Below the pieces are notes generated by a model. That model was not told the DNA's origin. It ran no database searches and saw only the letters and a list, made by a program, of their open reading frames with translations. Below are positions 14,217 through 23,234 of a DNA stretch of 64,000 nt, one piece after another; the stretch's first letter is position 1, and every line of letters begins with the position of its first letter. Origin of the DNA: Schizophyllum amplum (taxonomy: Eukaryota > Basidiomycota > Agaricomycetes > Agaricales > Schizophyllaceae); the NCBI GenBank assembly GCA_007026445.1, contig VDMD01000029.1, positions 124,001 to 188,000 on the forward strand. Reading direction: 5' to 3'. The position numbers and the translations under genes are program-made.

Positions 14217-15330
14217 CTACTGGTCTCCCATGACTAGAGTATGAAAATTGGGAAATACCAGTTCCTCCTCCACCGTCTTGCGTATCATGTCCTGGATGAA
14301 CTTCTCCACCCGCGTCACGTTCCGCAAGACGTGCTTGTCGGCCTGCCCGATCTCGCTCTCGATGACGATAGAGGGGAGAAGCCGCTGGCCGACGGGCTTG
14401 GGTTTCGCGCGACCATACTCCGACTGCATGTTGGCTGTCGACGCGCTTGCGGACGCGAAGCCAGACGGCGTCACAGGCTCGCTGTCGTCCAACCTGAACT
14501 CTGGGGGCGTAGGATCTCGCCGCTTCGCCGTTGCAGGGCCATACGGATCGAGGTCGTCCAGCACACACAGGTGCACCCGCCGCCGTTCACCCTCATACGC
14601 AATGGCGACCTCGCCCGTGAACACAAGTCCGGTGACGGAGAGCTTGATGGGGAGTGACATGAATGAGGGCGACGGGTAGTTGATGAGCAGGGACGTTGTG
14701 AGGGTGATGCGCAGGTCGGACTCCCAGGTTACGTAGAGGTGCATCTGGAGGTTGGGCTGCGCGGCCGGCGGTTCGGGTGGCGGATCCGGCGGGTCGAGCG
14801 AGTCGAGTGAAGGCGACTTGCTCGGCGTGCGCTCTTCCTTTGGGGGTGAGGGGGGCACAGGGGCGGAAGAGAGGGGGCTGGTACGGTGGAGGGGGGTGCG
14901 GGTGTAGGGGCTGCCGTAGGCGTACGCCGCAGCGCGGAAGTCGTTGAGGTGGGGAACGCTCATACCAGCGTTCCAGATGTCCATAGGCGGGTTCATGAGG
15001 GAGGGCATAGAGGCAGACATGTCGCGGCCGAACTGGCCGTAGCGCATATGCGAGGGGAGGTGTTGGTAGGAGAAGCTGGCGGCGTCGCCCTGGCGCGCGG
15101 CGCGGCGCGAGACCCATTCGTAGCCGTCTTCATCGTCAACCGGGTCGGTCTCAGTGACCTTTACCGGTTCCTTCTCGTCCGAGGTGTCCTCGTCGTCCTC
15201 GAGGAAGTCGCGGTATATGTCCCTGAGGTCGACGAGCTCAACGTCTGGGGAAGTAGACCCGAAATCGAGGGAGGCTACCTGGACGGGACCGATGAAGGAC
15301 GGCGTTTCGGTAGTCAATCATTGTCTGTTG
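14217..15330 (-). pseudogene. MDM12: MDM12 copy truncated at its 5' end
   Basis: From codon 27 onward this copy is almost identical to the intact MDM12 at 22056-23234 (one clear difference is an Arg for Gly in the EF-G/R-LDD stretch), and it keeps the same stop. The first 26 codons are lost or altered: the frame meets an in-frame TGA at 15318-15320, just before the duplication junction at 15330/15331, where homology to MDM12 ends and the NYN-like fragment begins. No ATG exists near the 5' end; the next in-frame Met is well inside (MRYGQFGRD). The lost part is the start of the SMP domain, so a working ERMES subunit is unlikely. The very high identity points to a recent copy or to gene conversion. 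Confidence 0.9.
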
Positions 15331-15349
15331 GAGACAGCGGACCGACGGA

Positions 15350-15415
15350 AGCATAATCGTCATCGATCAAGACAAACCTGTAATTTCAACTGGTTGTTCC
15401 TCGCCACCATCGAGC
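15350..15415 (-). pseudogene. NYN-nuclease-like N-terminal fragment (degenerate), copy b
   Basis: This is the counterpart of the fragment at 8250-8432. The ATG is kept (MVARNNQLKLQ), but a four-base insertion relative to copy a shifts the frame before the LIDGDN motif, and a TGA follows. Sequence matching copy a continues only to 15331, where it is fused to MDM12. It lies divergently upstream of patatin-like gene 3. Homology to copy a is plain at the DNA level; the NYN assignment is the uncertain part. Confidence 0.4.
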
Positions 15416-15544
15416 CTCACATACGACTTTGCGCTCGTAGCTCGGAAGGGTCAACTGAAAACAATCACAACAGGGCCGCTGGATTCCATGCCCGACGTCT
15501 ATCCAGCGAACTCTGCAGGATAGGCTTGCGTTTACATGCCGTAC

Positions 15545-16862
15545 ATGGCTACGGTTAGTGCGGCATATATACAAGAGGCTTTGTGCTAAGTTTCAATTAT
15601 TCTTGACAGCGTACCTCATCATCAACCTCCCCAGGCTCTGACAAAACCTTTGCCGAACGCCAAGCCGCTGCTCTTCATGAACTAAGAGGACTTCATTTCG
15701 TGCGACCGAAACCTGGCTTGAGATTACTCGCTTTCGGTTGAGTACCCCTTATCCAACATATACAGCCAAGCTAATTCACTTCTGTAGACGATGGAGGAGC
15801 TCGAGGCCTCTCTATGCTGCTTCTGCTGCGAAACATGCTGCGAGACGTCGAGAAGTTATCACAGGAGCCCGGTCTACCATGCCAGTACTTTGACCTCATT
15901 GCAGGGAGCGGCACTGGAGGGTAAATCTTATGCAGGATAAGCGAGTAAATTCACTTATAGTCCCGCAGATTTATAGCGTTGCTTCTAGGTCGACTGCGCC
16001 TTTCTATGAACGATGCTATACAGTGCTATATGCGGGTCGTCGAACGTGTCTTCATGCGAACCAAGGCCGGGGGCAACTTCAGGGTGACACCCTTCGAAGA
16101 GGTCTTGAAGGAAATCATGGACCGTTTTGGGGATGGGGACGACACGCAGATGATAGGAGAGCGGGGGCCGCGCTGCAGGACGTGAGTAACATTTACATGA
16201 CATCGATTGTTTGCTCAGACCATTGCAGATTCGTCTGCGTCAGAGAGGATGACAGCTCTGGATCCATCAAGCCACAGAAGCTACGAACATATGCCCATCC
16301 CGCCGAACCTCCATATCAGTGCACATTTCTGGAGGCCGTGCGAGCGACGATGGGGAACCCCGCTCTCTTCAAACCTCCCGTTATATCCAATGATAACGGC
16401 ACGACCACAACGTTTCTGGACGCGGGAGATGACCATTACAATCCTGTGTACGACCTCTATGATGAAGCCATGTCGCTCTTCCCATCTCGCAATGTCGCAT
16501 ACCTTGTCAGCTTTGGTCCAGGACGCGCCAGTACGATCGATCTGAACCCGCCGAAGGGCATACTCCAACAACCCAGGCTACCACCGATCTGCCTGTCTAC
16601 CATGCATCATCTGGCGGATCGTTGCGATGCCACCTCGGACGCCTTCATCCGGGATAACCCGGAATTGCAACGCGTTTATTATCGCTTCACTCATGACCAG
16701 GGCTCCGTGGATGGAAAAATGGCGAAGTGGGAGCAGGTAGAGGCCTTAAAAGAGTTTCTTCGACCGTACCTGTTCGCTGTGGAGGATCGGGCTTTCGAGT
16801 TAGTCGGGAAGCTGATGGACGAGCGGGAAACAGCGCTCAAAGCTAGTCGAAGAGGCAGGTAA
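15545..16862 (+). CDS. Patatin-like protein 3, catalytic serine missing
   Basis: Five exons (15545-15553, 15610-15736, 15788-15920, 15969-16181, 16229-16862) give 371 aa with the same exon lengths as copy 2. It begins Met-Ala-Thr encoded by a nine-base first coding exon. The motifs are DDGGARG, GSGTGG (Gly at the nucleophile position) and DAG with the catalytic Asp. Only the 5' flank back to 15,331 matches copy 2; left of that lies MDM12 sequence, so its upstream promoter context was replaced by the duplication. Downstream is the MULE-like element and then DUF6535 gene 2. Function as inferred for copy 2. Confidence 0.87.
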
Positions 16863-16939
16863 AATATGTACAACACGGCGTGATACCGGCTTTGCAGTAC
16901 TTACTACTAGTATCATGACATGTAACGAAGTATAAGATG

Positions 16940-16948
16940 GATGATACC
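16940..16948. repeat. 9-base target-site duplication, left copy
   Basis: GATGATACC immediately precedes the TAGTCT end of the element and recurs at 18122-18130 just after its AGACTA end. A 9-base duplication is typical of Mutator-like elements. One further matching T could make it 10 bases. Confidence 0.75.
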
Positions 16949-16985
16949 TAGTCTCCCAAGGCAGAGTCCGATCGAGTAATCGGAC

Positions 16986-17141
16986 GTCTGCTAGCAAACG
17001 CGCCCCCGATATCGGCTGCGCGGGTAATGCTACACGTGATGCTTCCCACGATTTCGCGCATAGACCGGAAAAGTACCGTGACCTGTCAAACGCGTCTCCA
17101 ATATAGCACACGACGCGTCTTTCGACGCGTCAGGGCGCGCC
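16986..17141 (+). repeat. Left long terminal inverted repeat
   Basis: Near-perfect inverted match to 17,965-18,119. It contains several ACGCGT boxes and the GCGCGCC inner end. Short identical peptides can be read from it and from its partner on opposite strands, which is simply the consequence of the inverted repeat. Confidence 0.85.
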
Positions 17142-17964
17142 CGTCCTTCCAATTCGTGTCTGAGCAATGCAGGAATACTACCTGATATATACTTGTCATA
17201 AAGATACAAGAATTCCGAAGAACCACATGCTCACCAGCTAGTAGACCACTGTCACGCGTCCCGACCTCCGCGACAGGCTCTCCGTGACCTAGAGGTGGTC
17301 GAAGCCTGCAGTGTTTGACGCCCTTAAGGCCCCAGCGCGCAAAAGCGACGGTAAATAGTCAACACGCGAGTGCGCGAGATGATTGTCGACCTGGCGAAGG
17401 CGGAACCTTGGCGAAGCACGAGCAGGTACCTACCGAGAACACTGATTATGTAATCCGTAAGCAGCGCCGCACTTCGGCTCAGATAATAATATTCAGGATG
17501 CGTCCTGTGGGAGCCGCGGCGTTGCGGGTGTTCTTGGGGTATGTGTTGAGGGCATGGAGAGTTGGTGGATTGGTGGCACAAAAACGACTGAATGTTGCGG
17601 ACGGGATGAGAGACACCACGAGAGGGGAGACACGACGAGGGCAACGAGTTGGAGACTTGTGGATCTTCTTGTTCTCGAGTCTTGCAAGTTGCGAGGGGCC
17701 ATTCGGAGACTTCCGTGGTCTCGGCATCCATAGATCTAGGTACGCCTGTCCTCAGCTTGAGTTGCTGCATCGAGCGAGTTGCGGTGGACGCGCCGGATGG
17801 CTTCATGGTCGCGGGGAAGGTTCCAATGCGGTGGAGCACTGCGGAGTCTGTGCAAGCCTCTGCTGACTCGAGAGGGTCTTTCATGTCATGGCATATCAAG
17901 GCTTGAGTGCATATACAGGGCCTAATGGCAGCAGAGAGACGAACATGGCCCAGGGCAGCACATG

Positions 17965-18119
17965 GCGCGCCCTGGCGCGTCGAAAGACGCGTCGTGTGCT
18001 ATATTGGAGACGCGTTTGACAGGTCACGGTACTTTTCCGGTCTATGCGCGAAATCGTGGGAAGCATCACGTGTAGCATTACCCGCGCAGCCGATATCGGG
18101 GGCGCGTTTGCTATCAGAC
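17965..18119 (-). repeat. Right long terminal inverted repeat
   Basis: Reverse-complement partner of 16,986-17,141. Differences seen are GATAGC for GCTAGC near the outer end and one T/C change near the inner end. Confidence 0.85.
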
Positions 18120-18121
18120 TA

Positions 18122-18130
18122 GATGATACC
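18122..18130. repeat. 9-base target-site duplication, right copy
   Basis: GATGATACC, matching 16940-16948 on the other side of the element. Confidence 0.75.
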
Positions 18131-18572
18131 TTCTAATTTAAATTACGATAGGATTGGGCAAAGTGTGCTTGTCACGAGACTGTCACTGACAGCGGTAGCA
18201 CGTGACTTATGTCATCCGGCTACTCGGCCCGTCCAAGGCTCGGGAATCGTTCGGTGTCACTGTCACTCAAGGCCGTCTCCTGCCGTCTCTTCTCAACATT
18301 CAACCACAGTGTATGGGCTAACAGGCCATGCACACGGCAGCTCTGGCTCTGCTGCTCCTTGCGACCCCATCGTTCCAGTCAAAAAATACGGCGCAACATG
18401 AATCAAACATGGCAGGCCTAATTTTTTCTTTTCTCAGGTGAGCATGAGAAAGGAAGCCGGGGAACGATTGCATTGATTGTACAGCACGCTGTTGACGCGT
18501 GTATCTGACTGTATCTTTCCCTTCCGCTACCTCACACTCGACACAATTGTTGCAAGCCTCTCGCGCCGTATA

Positions 18573-21500
18573 ATGTCGAAGAGTCACCGATTGAGGTCGA
18601 CCTCTTTTCTGCCAATGTTTCGCGAATACGAGAACTCTGAGGAAGCTGTGTGTTCCACATGCGTCGCCACGAATTACCGCTCTGACTAGACCGCTCAGGT
18701 TATAGCTGATCGTGCTGAGGACGTCGAGGAGAAGAAGCGCAAGGTATGTCCTATCTCTTCGGTACAATGTTTGCTCTGTATAACACCTCGTAGCATCCAT
18801 GTACTCCGGATTCTACGCACGGTGATCCAACAATGTCTTTCGATAACGTGCGTAAACCCGTGAAAGCTCGATCCTACATCTTCTCACAAAAGCAACAGAG
18901 CACAGACCCCGGCGACTCTCGTCGAACAAGTATATCGAAGGAGCACAAGCAGATTGGGGTGCGTGTTCCGTCTTCCAGTTGTCAATCGTCCCTAACTCCT
19001 CATGACAGCCCGAGGAAAACAAACGATGGCACATCGGCAGCGACAAATTCTTCCACAGACCCCCGGGCGAGGGCACGTCCTGGAAAAGCTGCGCCAAACT
19101 CATCGATAACCACGACATCGCTATGTGTCAATTTTGGCGGGAAGAGGTTGACACTCTCGCTGTGTTTGTGCGCATGCGCCACATATTTCTGCCTGTTCAG
19201 ATGAGCTGATTTCGGCCTTGTAGGCTGGTTTGTTTTCGGCGGTCCTCACGGCGTTCATCATTGAGTCCTACAAGTGGATGATGATACAGTCCGACGATGT
19301 TTCCGCTGATTACCTTCGTCAATTGGTCGCTCTTACGTCTGGTGTGGATGTTTCCTCGGTCTCAACCATCGACAAGAGCTCCCCACTTCCTACCCATGTC
19401 ATGGTTCGCATCAACAGCTTCTGGTTCAGCAGTTTGACCCTCAGCCTGTCTTCGGCTCTCATCGGCATTGTGTCGAAGCAATGGCTGAGAGAGTACCTTC
19501 GAGACACAGGCCACTCGCATCAGACGAATCTCTCCGTCAGACAAGTCAAGTACGAGGGACTGATGAAGTGGTATGTCGGGCCCGTCATATCGACGATCCC
19601 TTTGCTACTGCAAACGGCCCTCTTCCTGTTTCTCATCGGCATCATCGACCTTTTGTGGCACCTTCAGACCACCGTCGCCACAATCATCACCACGCTTGGT
19701 TCTTCGACGATGCTATTCTTCCTCGTTACTACTGTCCTCCCGGGTGTTCAGTACCTTCGCCATCGGCGTGGTCTCCGCCTTCATGTCATTTACCAGTTCC
19801 CGTTCAAGTCGCCCCAAGCCTGGCTCTTCCTGCAGGCCTCGGTTGCCATCGTCAATTTTTTCGCATGGGCTTACGCATACGTTACGTCCTTGAAAAAGAG
19901 ACCCAACGACAAACGGAAGGATGTGCACGTCGCTCCCTATCAGACTCACGCCTCCTGGACCCAATTCGACCTTGATTGGACAAGCCAACAGGACAAGGTT
20001 GCAGGATGGCACCACGAGCCATCGGCGCTAGCGCGCTGCCTCGGCTTCATGGACCTCACGTTCGAGCACGGCTCCTTGCGGGACTGGATTTGGAACTGCC
20101 TCTGGGAGATGCGGTACCAGGCTGCGAACGCCCGACATGTCCTCAAGTGTTTTAGACGGGACTTCAACGGGGAGTTTGACGTAACATCCCTTGAGGAGAG
20201 GTTGATCCAGGGCGTGAAGTACTACTTGGATCCTCGAGGGTATTCGCGTTATACGTCGGAGCCCGTCATGTTTGTGCTGTTGGATACTGGTCGAGGCGCT
20301 CCCAGGGCCGAAGCGCGCCTTGAACACATTATCCGCATCTTCAACAGCTTCGATATCAGCGGAACCGAGCGCATTCCATCGATGGTGTACAAAGTCATGC
20401 GCAATGCCTTGGATGAAATCGTCGACACGTCCAGTCCAGGTATGCACCATCGTCATCTTACACCCGCAACATTCGGCTGATTTTTCTTGTGTAGAATTGA
20501 GTTTGCAACTGTTCTACGTCGCTCAAAGTCTTCTCGCCAGGAGTCATCTCGTCATCGACGAGCCCTTCAATCTGGCGTCTTCCATTGTCGATTATCTAAG
20601 CCGGATCGAGGCTGAAGGCGATCCCTCTATTCCGAACCTAAGTCTGAACATCTGCAAAGAGATTACGGAATGGCTCGAGAGCCAGCCCATCCCGACTACC
20701 CGCGAAGGTTGGAGCGACTATAAATCTCTCGTCTTCTGGGCCGCCCACATCGCCGTCATGCTGGCTCAGCGATTTCACCCATCTGGGTCCTCGGACGTCC
20801 TTGCTTCGTCGCATCCTCGCATTTTGGACGTGCACGCCTTGGTGCAGATGGTCTTTGCGAAGTTGCTCTTGATCCCGGCGGATGTTTCTCCCACCTGGAC
20901 GCCGGCGGACTTCGACATGGAAGATCTAACGTCCGTCAAGGTTTCCTTGGAGACACTGGCAGCGCCACAGGTGAAGCCTGCTGCTAGCGTGCGTCGGAGG
21001 TCAGTCAAAGCAAGAGGCAAGCAAGATTCGAGCCGAACAGACTCGGACGGTGCATTCACACAGGTGAGTGTCCCTTCCCAAACCGAATTCGCTGAGGTTT
21101 TGATGTTCGACTCATATACAGACATCCGAATCCACGGCTGTTTCTTCCGACTCTCATAGACGCTCGTATGAGAACTTCAACTATAGGCGTTGTCCTTCGC
21201 CACCCTCGGTGCGTCTTCCTCGCTCCGCGCGTCCGCTACAGCTTCCTAACACGGATGGTGCAGATGCCAGACATGAGCACGCATGTCGTCCATTGGAACA
21301 TGCCCGTCGACTCGGAAAGCGACGATGGAGGCGCAGAGGAGCCTCCAAACAATCCTTTTGCTGGGGAGGTTGCCGAAGACAGCAGCCGTATCGTCGAACT
21401 CGAAGAACCCGTCGAGGTTGAGGAACCTGTCGAACTTGAAGAGCCTGCCGAACTTGAAGAACCTGGATCGCCGCAGTCTGCGCCCAACGCGGAGGAGCCT

Positions 21501-21875
21501 CCAGACAAGGCCTTTGCTGGAGCACTTGCCGCAGACGACAGCCATGCCTTCCGACCTGAAGAAGCCGAAGCTCAGCGCGCTGCCGATGCGGAGGAGCCTC
21601 CAGACGAGCGTCTTGCTGACGTTGCCGACAGCCGTCCCGTCGAACCTGCAGTCAACGGCTTGCCGCGCGTCGCCGACGCCGCACCGGAGTATTCAGACAG
21701 GTGGCCGCCTAGCGACTGCGTGACGGGCGATGCGTCTGAGGTGAAGCGGAACGGTGCGCATGCTCCAGACACGGGTGGTAGGGAATCGATACAGCGTCCA
21801 CCTGCAGCTGGTGGTCCTAGTGGTCCTGCAGCTGTTGTCCCGGCGAACGAGAGAACCCCATCGAGTTATGTATAA
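18573..21875 (+). CDS. DUF6535-type multi-pass membrane protein 2
   Basis: Paralogue of the gene at 10706. Eight exons (18573-18647, 18699-18743, 18794-18958, 19009-19167, 19224-20439, 20495-21063, 21122-21208, 21264-21875) give 975 aa. The conserved entry (EGTSWKSCAKLIDNHD, REEVDTLAVF) and the membrane core (GLFSAVLTAFIIESYKW, SSLTLSLSSALIGIVSKQW, LLLQTALFLFLIGIIDLLW) are kept. The N-terminal 120 residues differ considerably from paralogue 1, the core is similar, and the last 300 residues are almost identical. The EEP repeat tract has one repeat fewer than in paralogue 1. It stands 443 bases after the MULE-like element, so the transposon sits upstream of its promoter region. Function unknown; it may work with the patatin-like neighbour. 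Confidence 0.88.
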
Positions 21876-22055
21876 CGACCATCTTCCACGACTGTATCGG
21901 TATCACACTTTGGTAACTTTTTATTTATGGCAAGTTGAAGGAGCTGGATGTAGGATAACGAGTTGACTATGTACGCACAGATTGCAATGACTTAGAGAGC
22001 AGCTTGACACGCACACTGAACGAACTGAAGCATGTTGTTCATCTAATCAATGAAG

Positions 22056-23234
22056 CTACTGGTCTCCCATGACTAGGGTATGAAAATTGGGAAATACCAG
22101 TTCCTCCTCGACCGTCTTGCGTATCATGTCCTGGATGAATTTCTCCACCCGCGTCACGTTCCGCAAGACGTGCTTGTCGGCCTGCCCGATCTCGCTCTCG
22201 ATGACGATAGAGGGGAGAAGCCGCTGGCCGACGGGCTTGGGTTTCGCGCGACCATACTCCGACTGCATGTTGGCTGTCGACGCGCTCGCGGACGCGAAGC
22301 CAGACGGCGTCACAGGCTCGCTGTCGTCCAACCCGAACTCTGGTGGCGTAGGATCTCGCCGCTTCGCCGTTGCAGGGCCATACGGATCGAGGTCGTCCAG
22401 CACACATAGATGCACCCGCCGCCGTTCACCCTCATACGCAATGGCGACCTCGCCCGTGAACACAAGTCCGGTGACGGAGAGCTTGATGGGGAGTGACATG
22501 AATGAGGGCGACGGGTAGTTGATGAGCAGGGACGTTGTGAGGGTGATGCGCAGGTCGGACTCCCAGGTTACGTAGAGGTGCATCTGGAGGTTGGGCTGCG
22601 CGGCCGGCGGTTCGGGTGGCGGATCCGGCGGGTCGAGCGAGTCGAGTGAAGGCGACTTGCTCGGCGTGCGCTCTTCCTTTGGGGGTGAGGGGGGCACAGG
22701 GGCGGAAGAGAGGGGGCTGGTACGGTGGAGGGGGGTGCGGGTGTAGGGGCTGCCGTAGGCGTACGCCGCAGCGCGGAAGTCGTTGAGGTGGGGAACGCTC
22801 ATACCAGCGTTCCAGATGTCCATAGGCGGGTTCATGAGGGAGGGCATAGAGGCAGACATGTCGCGGCCGAACTGGCCGTAGCGCATATGCGAGGGGAGGT
22901 GTTGGTAGGAGAAGCTGGCGGCGTCGCCCTGGCGCGCGGCGCGGCGCGAGACCCATTCGTAGCCGTCTTCATCGTCAACCGGGTCGGTCTCAGTGACCTT
23001 TACCGGTTCCTTCTCGTCCGAGGTGTCCTCGTCGTCCTCGAGGAAGTCGCGGTATATGTCCCTGAGGTCGACGAGCTCAACGTCTGGGGAAGTAGACCCG
23101 AAATCGAGGGAGGCTACCTGGACGGGACCGATGAAGGACGGCGTTTCGGTAGTCGATAATTGTCTGTTGAGGACTTCAACCAAGTGTTGAGCCAGAGATC
23201 TGTCCAGTTTATGCCAGTCCAAGTCGATGGACAT
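22056..23234 (-). CDS. MDM12: ERMES subunit Mdm12 (ER-mitochondria lipid transfer)
   Basis: A single exon gives 392 aa. It begins MSIDLDWHKLDRSLAQHLVE, the typical Mdm12 start, which opens the SMP lipid-binding domain. A long acidic and proline-rich insertion follows (about 60-185), and then the rest of the SMP fold (LQMHLYVTWESDLRITLT, LSVTGLVFTGEVAIAYEG, LPSIVIESEIG, RVEKFIQDMIRKTVEEELVFP). Mdm12 joins Mmm1 and Mdm34 in the ERMES bridge that transfers phospholipids between ER and mitochondria. This is the only complete copy in the window; the copy at 14217-15330 lacks the N-terminus. It converges with DUF6535 gene 2 (3' ends 180 bases apart). Confidence 0.96.
   Translation of the reverse strand: MSIDLDWHKLDRSLAQHLVEVLNRQLSTTETPSFIGPVQVASLDFGSTSPDVELVDLRDIYRDFLEDDEDTSDEKEPVKVTETDPVDDEDGYEWVSRRAARQGDAASFSYQHLPSHMRYGQFGRDMSASMPSLMNPPMDIWNAGMSVPHLNDFRAAAYAYGSPYTRTPLHRTSPLSSAPVPPSPPKEERTPSKSPSLDSLDPPDPPPEPPAAQPNLQMHLYVTWESDLRITLTTSLLINYPSPSFMSLPIKLSVTGLVFTGEVAIAYEGERRRVHLCVLDDLDPYGPATAKRRDPTPPEFGLDDSEPVTPSGFASASASTANMQSEYGRAKPKPVGQRLLPSIVIESEIGQADKHVLRNVTRVEKFIQDMIRKTVEEELVFPNFHTLVMGDQ

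Larger units (their letters stand above)
8356..15330. repeat. Tandem duplication, unit 1
   Basis: This is the left unit of a direct tandem duplication. It holds NYN-like fragment a, patatin-like gene 2, DUF6535 gene 1 and a truncated MDM12. Unit 2 (15,331-23,169) repeats this order. The left edge is set by the first base shared with the sequence just after the 15,330/15,331 junction; the right edge is where MDM12 homology stops. The leftmost 5 kb has diverged (coding similarity high, introns largely different), while 13,190-15,330 is almost identical to its partner. See the findings for the mechanism. Confidence 0.85.
16949..18121. mobile_element. Non-autonomous Mutator-like (MULE) DNA transposon, 1.17 kb
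   Basis: The ends are TAGTCT and AGACTA, flanked by a 9-base direct repeat. Long terminal inverted repeats occupy about 16,986-17,141 (left) and 17,965-18,119 (right); over roughly 155 bases I count about two mismatches. The left repeat carries an extra stretch of about 35 bases between TAGTCT and the long arm. The interior (17,142-17,964) is too short for a transposase and shows no transposase or zinc-finger motif. It has open frames on both strands (17,315-17,866 + and 17,324-17,899 -) of unknown meaning, possibly captured host sequence. Long near-identical repeats plus a 9-base duplication fit a young MULE moved in trans by an autonomous element elsewhere. Confidence 0.8.
15331..23169. repeat. 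Tandem duplication, unit 2
   Basis: Right unit of the tandem duplication: NYN-like fragment b, patatin-like gene 3, the MULE-like insertion, DUF6535 gene 2 and MDM12. The right limit is the last base of MDM12 (TGTCTGTTG at 23161-23169) matched in unit 1. It is about 0.87 kb longer than unit 1. The transposon with its target duplication (1,182 bases) accounts for more than that difference, so unit 1 has other extra sequence in its spacers. Confidence 0.85.

Noticed and set aside
14593..15117. 174-codon open frame, present also at 22432-22956, on the MDM12 strand in another frame
   Set aside because: It is a shadow of the proline-rich insertion of MDM12; the Mdm12 frame is unmistakable.
14886..15356. 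Plus-strand open frame opposite MDM12
   Set aside because: Antisense shadow caused by GC-rich codon use; no start context or family.
16800..18122. Same short peptide (MCYIGDAFDRSRYFSGLCAK) readable near 17,050-17,111 (-) and 17,996-18,122 (+), suggesting a duplicated gene
   Set aside because: Both readings fall in the terminal inverted repeats of the transposon, which explains the repetition without a gene.
10706..21875. Reading the two DUF6535 genes as ion channels or transporters
   Set aside because: The membrane core has no pore or substrate-binding signature I recognise; only the domain family is supported.
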